A DNA stretch of 34,366 bases from an uncultured Sphingomonadales bacterium (GTDB lineage Bacteria; Pseudomonadota; Alphaproteobacteria; Sphingomonadales; Sphingomonadaceae): positions 1-34,366 of the forward strand of contig CAINGT010000071.1 of the NCBI GenBank assembly GCA_903848655.1. The letters run 5' to 3'. A model generated the notes under the pieces. It saw nothing but the letters and a program-made list of their open reading frames with translations, had not been told where the DNA came from and made no database searches. This document shows, one piece after another, positions 17,445-23,835 of this stretch. Made by a program: the position numbers and the translations under genes. Within the stretch, counting starts at the first letter, position 1. Each line of letters opens with the position of its first letter.

Positions 17445-18326
17445 GTGACCAGCCCGGACGCGATAGCGGCATTTCTCGCCATGCTGGCGGCCGAGCGTGG
17501 GGCAGCGGCCAATACGTTGAGCGCTTATGCCCGTGATCTGCACGGCGCGGCGGCGCTGATCGGTGATCTGGTGGGTGCCGACCGCGCGGCACTGGTGCAA
17601 TTGGGCGAACACTGGCGTGATCTGGCCCCGGCCAGTTTGGCGCGCAAGGCTTCGGCGCTGCGGCAGTTCTATGCTTTTGCGGTTGATGAAGGCTGGCGCG
17701 GCGATGATCCCGGCGATGCGCTGCCGCGCTTGCGCCCGCGCCGCCCGCTGCCCCGGCTGCTGTCGCACAGCGACATCGCCACGCTGTTTGGCCAAGCCGA
17801 AACCGATGCCGCCAGCGGTGATCCGGCGGCGCTGCGGCTGCTCGCGCTGATCGAGCTGCTCTATGGATCGGGGTTGCGCGCGACCGAACTGGTGTCGCTG
17901 CCTTTGAGCGCGGTACCGCGCGATGCGCCGCTGCTGACTGTGACCGGCAAAGGCGGGCAGGCACGCATGGTGCCGGTGGGGGATCGCGCAGGCCATGCGT
18001 TGCGCGCGTGGTTGCGCGTGCGGCCCGGTGGCGGGCGGCATGTGTTTCCCTCACCGCGCGGTGGGCATCTGTCGCGGGTGCGGCTGTTTCAACTGCTGCG
18101 CGAATTGGCCCTGCGCGCCGGGATCGATCCGCAAGCGATCAGCCCGCATGTCTTGCGCCACGCCTTTGCCACGCATCTGCTGGAGGGCGGGGCCGATTTG
18201 CGCGTGTTGCAGACGCTGCTCGGCCATGCCGATATCGCCACGACGCAGATCTATACCCATGTCGATGGCGCGCGGCTGGTGGCGCTGGTCAACGCGCGCC
18301 ATCCGCTCAGCCACACAAACCGTTGA
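17445..18326 (+). CDS. xerD: Tyrosine recombinase XerD
   Basis: A 293-residue site-specific recombinase resolving chromosome dimers at dif with XerC. The N-terminal SAM-like core-binding domain (about 1-95, AAFLAMLAAERGAAANTLSAYARDL) precedes the catalytic domain. All active residues are visible: R145 (GSGLRATEL), K169 (VTGKGGQ), H235 and R238 (HVLRHAFATHLL), H261 (LLGHAD) and nucleophile Y270 (QIYTHVD). The start is GTG 17445 by family length. It has no clear Shine-Dalgarno and lies 4 nt after a palindromic repeat, so translation initiation may be affected by that hairpin. The next gene accA begins 32 nt downstream. Confidence 0.92.
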   Translation: MTSPDAIAAFLAMLAAERGAAANTLSAYARDLHGAAALIGDLVGADRAALVQLGEHWRDLAPASLARKASALRQFYAFAVDEGWRGDDPGDALPRLRPRRPLPRLLSHSDIATLFGQAETDAASGDPAALRLLALIELLYGSGLRATELVSLPLSAVPRDAPLLTVTGKGGQARMVPVGDRAGHALRAWLRVRPGGGRHVFPSPRGGHLSRVRLFQLLRELALRAGIDPQAISPHVLRHAFATHLLEGGADLRVLQTLLGHADIATTQIYTHVDGARLVALVNARHPLSHTNR

Positions 18327-18358
18327 CCAATCGGGCGCGGATGCCTAGCGCTGAGGCA

Positions 18359-19315
18359 ATGATTTCCTACCTTGAATTCGAAAAGCCGGTGGCTGCGCTC
18401 GATGCGCGGATCGGCGAACTGCGCGATACCGCCGAATCCTCCGGGTTGGCGGGCGATCTCGATATTGCGGCGGAAATCCGCAAGCTTGAGGCAAAGTCCG
18501 CCGAACTGCTGGCCAGTACCTATCGCACGCTGACCCCGTGGCAGAAAACGCAAGTCGCGCGCCACCCGTCGCGCCCGCATTTTCGCGATTATGTCGCGCG
18601 CATGGTTACCGATTTCGTGCCCTTGGGCGGTGATCGCTGCTTTGGTGAGGATCAGGCGATTATCGGCGGGCTGGCGCGGCTGGGTGAACGTCGGGTGATG
18701 CTGATCGGGCATGAAAAAGGCCACGACACGCAAAGCCGCCTGCGCCACAATTTCGGCATGGGCAAACCCGAAGGCTATCGCAAGGCGGTGCGGCTGATGG
18801 AACTGGCGGGGCGGTTCGGGCTGCCGGTGGTTACGCTGGTCGATACTTCGGGCGCGTTTCCCGGGGTCGAAGCCGAAGAGCGCGGCCAAGCCGAAGCGAT
18901 TGCGCGGTCAACGCAGGCCTGTCTCGCACTGGGCGTGCCAATGGTGGCAACCATTGTGGGTGAAGGCGGATCGGGCGGTGCGGTGGCTTTGGCCAGCGCC
19001 GAACGCGTGCTGATGCTGGAACACGCGGTCTATGCGGTGATTTCACCCGAAGGCTGCGCCTCGATCTTGTGGCGCACCGCCGACAAGGCCGCCGATGCCG
19101 CCGAAGCGATGAAAGTGACCGCGCAAGACTTGCTCAATCTGGGTGTGATCGACCGCATCGTGCCCGAACCGGTCGGCGGCGCACACCGCAATCCAGGTTC
19201 CACCGCAGATGCGCTGGGCAAAGCTATTGGGGAAGAGCTCGATGCGCTGATCGGCCAGCCGCCTGAAACGCTGCGCCGCTTGCGCGAAGATCGCTATTTG
19301 CGCATCGGTGCGTGA
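18359..19315 (+). CDS. accA: Acetyl-CoA carboxylase carboxyltransferase subunit alpha
   Basis: A 318-residue alpha subunit of the carboxyltransferase that makes malonyl-CoA for fatty acid synthesis, paired with AccD encoded elsewhere. The N-terminal FEKPVAALDARI helix, GGDRCFGEDQAIIGG, GHEKGHDT, VTLVDTSGAFPGVEAEERGQAEAIA and the oxyanion region GEGGSGGAVAL are standard. The ATG at 18359 has GAGG 4 nt upstream; the longer ORF from 18008 overlaps xerD and is a frame artefact. A family A hairpin follows the stop by about 13 nt. Confidence 0.97.
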   Translation: MISYLEFEKPVAALDARIGELRDTAESSGLAGDLDIAAEIRKLEAKSAELLASTYRTLTPWQKTQVARHPSRPHFRDYVARMVTDFVPLGGDRCFGEDQAIIGGLARLGERRVMLIGHEKGHDTQSRLRHNFGMGKPEGYRKAVRLMELAGRFGLPVVTLVDTSGAFPGVEAEERGQAEAIARSTQACLALGVPMVATIVGEGGSGGAVALASAERVLMLEHAVYAVISPEGCASILWRTADKAADAAEAMKVTAQDLLNLGVIDRIVPEPVGGAHRNPGSTADALGKAIGEELDALIGQPPETLRRLREDRYLRIGA

Positions 19316-19330
19316 CCAGCGGCACGGTTA

Positions 19331-19366
19331 GAGCGGAATGCGATTCAATCTAATCGCATCATGCTC
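19331..19366. mobile_element. Family A element, simple copy A4, at the 3' end of the Flp-like gene
   Basis: The shortest copy (36 bp), GAGCGGAATGCG...GCATCATGCTC, with imperfect inverted arms (18 bp including flanks, 3 mismatches). It is flanked by TA at 19329-19330 and 19367-19368. The minus-strand stop codon of the pilin-like gene (19366-19368) is formed by the flanking TA and the terminal base of the element. It lies between accA and that gene and can form a hairpin on both transcripts. Confidence 0.8.
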
Positions 19367-19578
19367 TAATCATCATGGGGCGAAGGCGAAGGGCTGGCAA
19401 TCGAACCTTCGCCGGAATTGCTGACATCGGCGGCGACTGCCGAAAATGTTGCGGACAACGCGCTTGACGCTTTGGTGACGGCCGTGCTGGTAGCGACCGC
19501 GATGAGTGCAGAACCCAATGCAAATTGCATGGCGGAAACGCCCGCGTGATCGGCCCACAGTTCCCGCAACATTCTCAT
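19366..19578 (-). CDS. Orphan Flp-like type IVb pilin
   Basis: A 70-residue protein with the short basic leader, Gly, and hydrophobic helix pattern of Flp pilins: MRMLRELWADHAG followed by VSAMQFALGSALIAVATSTAV. Canonical Flp has Glu-Tyr at the +5/+6 positions after the cleaved Gly; here they are Gln-Phe, so prepilin processing and assembly may be altered. The C-terminus is extended with SPSPSPHDD. The ATG at 19578 has AGGAG 6 nt upstream; longer readings lack a ribosome-binding site. No tad/cpa genes are in the window. The stop TAG is created at the A4 element junction. Confidence 0.65.
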   Translation of the reverse strand: MRMLRELWADHAGVSAMQFALGSALIAVATSTAVTKASSALSATFSAVAADVSNSGEGSIASPSPSPHDD

Positions 19579-19709
19579 CACAAACTCCTGCGGGGTCATG
19601 AACACTGATTCTTGCTGAATGTTCATGCTATTCGTCATACATCTGAGCCTAGCCATTTGCAGACTCAAGATTCATACCAGCCATGTATTGATAAATCGTT
19701 AGGAGAATC

Positions 19710-20174
19710 GTGCCTGACAAGCAAGCCCCGCCACGCGCCACAGCCATTTTGGTGGCAGCTGTGGCGCTCGTCAACCGCAGCGGGCATGTCCTGATCCAGC
19801 AGCGCCCGGCGGGCCGCGAGCACGGGGGGTTGTGGGAATTTCCCGGCGGCAAGCTGGAACCGGGCGAAGGGCCGGTGGCAGCGCTGATACGCGAATTGCG
19901 CGAAGAACTTGCGATCTTGGTCAGACCCGAAGAGTGCCAGCCACTGGGCTTTGCCGCATCGGAGGCGGGCACCAGGGCGGTGCTGTTGCTGCTCTATGGT
20001 TGTCGCTCGTGGCACGGTGATCCGCGCAGCACCGATGGCGCAGCGCTCCACTGGTGCACGCCTGTGGCGTTGACGCACCACGCGATGCCGCCGCTTGATG
20101 TCGTGCTGATCCCGCTCGCAAGGCGGTTTGCGCGCGTGCGAAAACCGCTTGCCAAGCTTGGCCCGCGCACCTAA
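19710..20174 (+). CDS. Nudix hydrolase, MutT-like (8-oxo-dGTP diphosphatase)
   Basis: A 154-residue Nudix protein with a complete Nudix box (GGKLEPGEGPVAALIRELREEL: the Gly, the REL and the EE metal ligands are in place). The preceding LIQQRPAGREHGGLWEFPGG matches MutT enzymes that sanitise 8-oxo-dGTP. GTG start at 19710, with AGGAG 4 nt upstream. It sits alone between the divergent pilin-like gene and a tRNA gene. The exact nucleotide substrate is inferred from the WEFPGGK context. Confidence 0.88.
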   Translation: MPDKQAPPRATAILVAAVALVNRSGHVLIQQRPAGREHGGLWEFPGGKLEPGEGPVAALIRELREELAILVRPEECQPLGFAASEAGTRAVLLLLYGCRSWHGDPRSTDGAALHWCTPVALTHHAMPPLDVVLIPLARRFARVRKPLAKLGPRT

Positions 20175-20189
20175 AGGCGCGGTTCCCCA

Positions 20190-20266
20190 GCGCCCGTAGC
20201 TCAGCTGGATAGAGCATCAGACTACGAATCTGAGGGTCGGACGTTCGAATCGTTCCGGGCGCACCA
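20190..20266 (+). tRNA. tRNA-Arg (ACG)
   Basis: A 77-nt cloverleaf. The acceptor GCGCCCG pairs with CGGGCGC, followed by A and an encoded CCA. The D arm is GCTC...GAGC. The anticodon stem TCAGA/TCTGA encloses the loop CTACGAA with anticodon ACG. The T arm contains GTTCGAATC. The ACG anticodon implies A34 editing by TadA to read CGN codons. Confidence 0.97.
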
Positions 20267-20328
20267 TTACCCCGCGCAAAAATATGCGCCGGGTTGGGGC
20301 GGGGGTTATCTGACAGTCACACCCTGTT

Positions 20329-20384
20329 TGGATAAGGCATCAGGCGTTGAAGCTGGGGGCCTGTCAATCGAATCGTTCCGGGCG
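20329..20384 (+). pseudogene. Decayed tandem copy of tRNA-Arg, 3' two-thirds
   Basis: Aligned without gaps at an offset of exactly 123 nt, 43 of 56 positions match tRNA-Arg from the D loop (TGGATA) to the acceptor strand. The last 17 nt (TCGAATCGTTCCGGGCG) are identical. The anticodon position reads TTG, the T stem is broken, the 5' acceptor strand is not recognisable and there is no CCA, so it should be non-functional. The rest of 20267-20624 holds the pdhA upstream region and no other gene. Confidence 0.7.
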
Positions 20385-20527
20385 TGTCATGCAGTGCGGG
20401 CTTTCGCGTTTCGCCTGCGGCAATCGCGCTTTGCCTCAGCTTATCGCCAAAACGGTTCGCAATTGCGGTTAATCCGGTTATTTTCGGGAATAGCTATCCG
20501 CTAGCGCCGCAAGGCTTTGGTTGCACG

Positions 20528-20557
20528 TTGCGCAGCGTGCTGGCTTCGCCTTATAAA
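20528..20557 (+). promoter_or_regulatory. Possible sigma-70-type promoter for pdhA
   Basis: TTGCGC (20528-20533) and TATAAA (20552-20557) are separated by 18 nt, about 70 nt before the pdhA start. The match is by eye only. TTGCAC at 20521 is a less well spaced alternative -35. Confidence 0.3.
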
Positions 20558-20624
20558 GCGCGCAAGGCCCGGCGCGCATCGCACGCACGGACACCAAGCT
20601 GCCACACGAAAGGGATTCCCCACT

Positions 20625-21761
20625 TTGGCCAAACCCGCCCGGCCGCGCGCCAGCGCCGCCTCCGCCAAGCCAGCCGCCACCGATGCCCCGGTCAGCCCGG
20701 CGATCATCGAAACTGCTGCACTCGCGGGTGAAGACGCATCGGTATTTGCGCTGCGCAGCCTGCAACAGGCGCACGCCAACAACAAACGGTATGATGCCAG
20801 CGATGCCGAACTGCTGCACTTCTACGAACAGATGGTGCTGATCCGCCGGTTCGAAGAACGCGCCGGGCAATTGTACGGGCTGGGGCTGATCGGCGGGTTC
20901 TGCCATTTGTATATCGGGCAAGAAGCGGTGGCGGTGGGGGTGCAATCGGCGTTGCGCGCCGGGCATGACAGCGTGATTACCGGCTATCGCGATCATGGCC
21001 ATATGCTGGCCTATGGCATCGATCCGCGCGTCATCATGGCCGAACTGACCGGGCGTGCGGCGGGGATTTCGCGCGGCAAGGGCGGTTCGATGCACATGTT
21101 TTCAACCGAGCACAAATTCTTTGGCGGGCATGGCATTGTCGGCGCGCAAGTTCCGCTCGGTGCGGGCCTCGCATTCGGCCACAAATATCGCGACGATGGC
21201 GGGGTCTGCGTGGCCTATTTCGGCGACGGCGCGGCCAATCAAGGCCAAGTCTATGAAACCTTCAACATGGCTGCGCTGTGGAAGCTGCCGATTGTCTTCG
21301 TGGTGGAAAACAACGGCTATGCAATGGGCACGGCGGTCAAGCGCGGCTCGGCCGAAACGCATTTCTACCGGCGCGGCACGGGGTTTCGCATTCCCGGCAT
21401 GGATGTCAACGGCATGGACGTGCTCGAAGTGCGCCAAGCGACCGAAGTCGCGCTGGAATTCGTGCGCGGCGGCAATGGCCCGGTGCTGATGGAATTGAAC
21501 ACGTATCGCTATCGCGGCCATTCGATGTCCGATCCCGCCAAATACCGCAGCCGCGAAGAAGTGCAGGACATGCGCGACAAACACGATCCCATCGAAGCGG
21601 CCAAGCAGGATCTGCTCCGTCGCGGCGTGACCGAAGCGCAGCTTAAGGATATCGACAAGCGGATCCGCCAAGCTGTCGCCGAAGCCGCCGACTTTGCCGA
21701 AAACTCCCCCGAACCGGCACCGGGCGAACTCTACACCGATGTCCTGGTCGGGAGCTACTGA
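20625..21761 (+). CDS. pdhA: Pyruvate dehydrogenase E1 component, alpha subunit
   Basis: A 378-residue thiamine-diphosphate-dependent E1 alpha, decarboxylating pyruvate in the PDH complex. The ThDP motif begins [17 protein letters not shown] and ends FVVENN. GSMHMFS and the phosphorylation-loop-like [15 protein letters not shown] are in place. The start is TTG at 20625 (AAAGGGA upstream; the protein then begins xAKPARPR, like the Lys/Ala-rich leaders of related PdhA). Upstream in-frame ATGs would add a non-family extension. pdhB starts 1 nt after its stop. The E2/E3 genes are not in the window. Confidence 0.94.
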   Translation: MAKPARPRASAASAKPAATDAPVSPAIIETAALAGEDASVFALRSLQQAHANNKRYDASDAELLHFYEQMVLIRRFEERAGQLYGLGLIGGFCHLYIGQEAVAVGVQSALRAGHDSVITGYRDHGHMLAYGIDPRVIMAELTGRAAGISRGKGGSMHMFSTEHKFFGGHGIVGAQVPLGAGLAFGHKYRDDGGVCVAYFGDGAANQGQVYETFNMAALWKLPIVFVVENNGYAMGTAVKRGSAETHFYRRGTGFRIPGMDVNGMDVLEVRQATEVALEFVRGGNGPVLMELNTYRYRGHSMSDPAKYRSREEVQDMRDKHDPIEAAKQDLLRRGVTEAQLKDIDKRIRQAVAEAADFAENSPEPAPGELYTDVLVGSY

Positions 21762-21762
21762 C

Positions 21763-23091
21763 ATGGCCATCGAACTCAAGATGCCCGCGCTGTCGCCCAC
21801 GATGGAAGAAGGCACATTGGCCAAATGGCTGGTCAAGCCCGGCGATACGGTCAAATCGGGCGATATCCTCGCCGAAATCGAAACCGACAAAGCAACGATG
21901 GAATTCGAAGCGGTTGACGAAGGCGTGATCGGCGATCTGCTGATCGCGGCGGGAACCGAAGGGGTAAAAGTCGGCACGATCATCGCCACGCTGCAAGGCG
22001 ATGATGAAGCGCCCGCAACTCCAGCCGCACCCGTCGCCCCGCCCGTGGTGGCAGCGCCCGTCGCTGCCCCGCGTCCATCTGCGCCCGAACCCGTGGCGAT
22101 CAGCGCCGACACCATCAACACCACCGTGCGCGAAGCCTTGCGCGATGCGATGGCCGAAGAAATGCGCGCCGATGATCGCGTGTTCGTGATGGGTGAAGAA
22201 GTCGCCGAATATCAGGGGGCCTATAAAGTCACGCAAGGCTTGCTCGAAGAATTCGGCCCGCGCCGGGTGATCGACACCCCGATCACCGAATATGGCTTTG
22301 CCGGGATCGGCGCGGGCGCGGCGATGGGCGGGTTGCGACCGATTGTTGAATTCATGACCTTCAACTTCGCCATGCAGGCGATTGACCACATCATCAATTC
22401 GGCGGCCAAGACCAACTATATGTCGGGCGGACAAATGCGCTGCCCGATCGTGTTTCGCGGCCCCAATGGCGCGGCATCGCGCGTCGGCGCGCAACACAGC
22501 CAGAACTATGCCCCGTGGTATGCGGCGGTGCCGGGGCTGGTGGTAATCGCGCCTTATGATGCCGCTGACGCCAAAGGTTTGCTCAAAGCCGCGATCCGCA
22601 GCGATGATCCGGTGGTGTTTCTGGAAAACGAGCTGGTCTATGGCCGCAGCTTTCCCGTGCCGCAGGGCGAAGATGCGGTCGTTCCCATCGGCAAGGCGCG
22701 GATCGTGCGTCCGGGCCGCGATGTCACCATCGTTGCTTATTCGATCAGCGTCGGGCTGGCGCTCGAAGCCGCCGACGTGCTGGCGGGCGAAGGGATCGAG
22801 GCCGAAGTGATCGATTTGCGCACGCTCCGCCCGCTCGACACCGCGACCGTGCTCGAAAGCCTGTCGCGCACCAACCGGCTGGTTATCGCCGAAGAAGGCT
22901 ATCCGGTCTGCGGGATTGCGTCCGAAATCATCGCCGTGGTGATGGAACACGGGTTTGATGATCTCGATGCGCCGGTCTTGCGCGTGTGCGATGAAGATGT
23001 GCCGCTGCCTTATGCCGCCAATCTGGAAAAGGCCGCGCTGATCGATGCGGCGCGGATTGCCGCCGCCGTGCGCAAGGTGTGCTATCGCTGA
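21763..23091 (+). CDS. pdhB: Pyruvate dehydrogenase E1 component, beta subunit with N-terminal lipoyl domain
   Basis: A 442-residue fusion. Residues 1-78 form a lipoyl domain with the modified Lys in [13 protein letters not shown]. An Ala/Pro-rich swinging linker (about 82-112) follows, then the E1 beta transketolase-like domain ([12 protein letters not shown], [19 protein letters not shown] region, [18 protein letters not shown], and the C-terminal domain with [10 protein letters not shown] and EEGYPVCGI). Lipoyl-bearing E1 beta occurs in several alphaproteobacteria. It is cotranscribed with pdhA and overlaps the next gene by at least 35 nt. Confidence 0.96.
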   Translation: MAIELKMPALSPTMEEGTLAKWLVKPGDTVKSGDILAEIETDKATMEFEAVDEGVIGDLLIAAGTEGVKVGTIIATLQGDDEAPATPAAPVAPPVVAAPVAAPRPSAPEPVAISADTINTTVREALRDAMAEEMRADDRVFVMGEEVAEYQGAYKVTQGLLEEFGPRRVIDTPITEYGFAGIGAGAAMGGLRPIVEFMTFNFAMQAIDHIINSAAKTNYMSGGQMRCPIVFRGPNGAASRVGAQHSQNYAPWYAAVPGLVVIAPYDAADAKGLLKAAIRSDDPVVFLENELVYGRSFPVPQGEDAVVPIGKARIVRPGRDVTIVAYSISVGLALEAADVLAGEGIEAEVIDLRTLRPLDTATVLESLSRTNRLVIAEEGYPVCGIASEIIAVVMEHGFDDLDAPVLRVCDEDVPLPYAANLEKAALIDAARIAAAVRKVCYR

Positions 23092-23647
23092 CGCAAGCGC
23101 GGATGCTGGGCTGTCGCCGCCCGAGCGGCTGGCGATTGCTTATGCGCCGCGCCGCTTGCGCCCGGTCTGGACCGGGTTGCTGGCGTTCGACCACCGGCTG
23201 GCCGATGCCGCGCGCGCCGGGCGCGATCCGATCATGATTCAATTCCGGCTGGCGTGGTGGCGCGATCGGCTGGGCGAACCGGCAGCGCAATGGCCGCGCG
23301 GCGAACCTTTGCTCGCGCTGCTGACGGCATGGGATGGCGAACGCGCCGCCTTGACCGCACTGGTCGATGGCTATGAAGCCAAAGTAGTCGGTGAAGACGG
23401 CGGCCATGCGCTCGATCAGGCGCGCGCCGCAGCGATTGTCGCGCTGGCGCGCTTGGCTGGGGTGACGGCGGGGCCTGAATTGACCACCGCCGCTGCGGCT
23501 TGGGCCGAAGGCCGCACAATCGCGCGATTGCACCTGCCGCGCGCGCTGCGCCCGTTGGTACTGCTCGATCATTTCGCCAACGCGACAGACGAAACCGGCT
23601 GGCGCGTGCTGGCTGTGGCGATCCGCAAAGGGTGGTTTGGTCGGTAG
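23045..23647 (+). CDS. Squalene/phytoene-synthase-like protein, short form
   Basis: A 200-residue reading with [20 protein letters not shown] and [16 protein letters not shown], resembling the N-terminal half of squalene/phytoene synthase-like proteins (compare the usual QMRLxWW). The Asp-rich motifs that bind prenyl diphosphates (DxxxD) are not seen, and the length is well below the 270-300 residues of active enzymes. Catalysis is therefore doubtful; such short forms may act as accessory proteins. The start is unclear: ATG 23045 or TTG 23057 both lie inside pdhB in another frame. The overlap suggests coupling with pdhB. Confidence 0.6.
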   Translation: MRRGLPPPCARCAIADASADAGLSPPERLAIAYAPRRLRPVWTGLLAFDHRLADAARAGRDPIMIQFRLAWWRDRLGEPAAQWPRGEPLLALLTAWDGERAALTALVDGYEAKVVGEDGGHALDQARAAAIVALARLAGVTAGPELTTAAAAWAEGRTIARLHLPRALRPLVLLDHFANATDETGWRVLAVAIRKGWFGR

Positions 23648-23670
23648 CCGCGTCCCGCAGAAACAGCCGC

Positions 23671-23698
23671 TGCCGCCGGCCCTGACGGGCCGACGGCA
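23671..23698. terminator. Hairpin after the pdhAB gene set, possible terminator
   Basis: Twelve-base arms TGCCGCCGGCCC and GGGCCGACGGCA (one mismatch) around the loop TGAC, 24 nt after the last stop. There is no T-run, so intrinsic termination is uncertain. Confidence 0.45.
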
Positions 23699-23717
23699 GT
23701 CCTGCTTTGTCGATCAG

Positions 23718-23834
23718 AGCGGAATGCCATTAGATTGAATCGCATTCCGCTCTAGAGTCTTTGTTTTCGCGTGATTTATTGCGAAAAACCGGTTCCCACT
23801 TTTTACCTTCGGTGGACTGCGGCTCGCATCACGA
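23718..23834. repeat. Family A composite repeat, copy A5
   Basis: It starts with an inverted AGAGCGGAATG / CATTCCGCTCT pair (23718-23728, 23744-23754) around a loop containing TTAGATTGAAT. It continues with AGTCTTTGTTTTCGCGTGA, TTGCGAAAAACCGGTTCCC and ACCTTCGGTGGACTGCGG to GCATCACGA. It reaches the TonB receptor stop (23836-23838), so it forms the 3' untranslated region of that gene and the 3' end of the pdh transcript. Confidence 0.85.
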
Positions 23835-23835
23835 T

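Noticed and set aside
17445..18326. Mobile-element integrase rather than XerD
   Set aside because: Length, the N-terminal domain and the position next to accA fit the housekeeping recombinase, and no cargo or att sites are near.
20190..20384. Integrated genomic island at tRNA-Arg
   Set aside because: Only 106 nt separate the 17-nt repeats, there is no integrase, and the similarity extends beyond the repeat into the anticodon arm.
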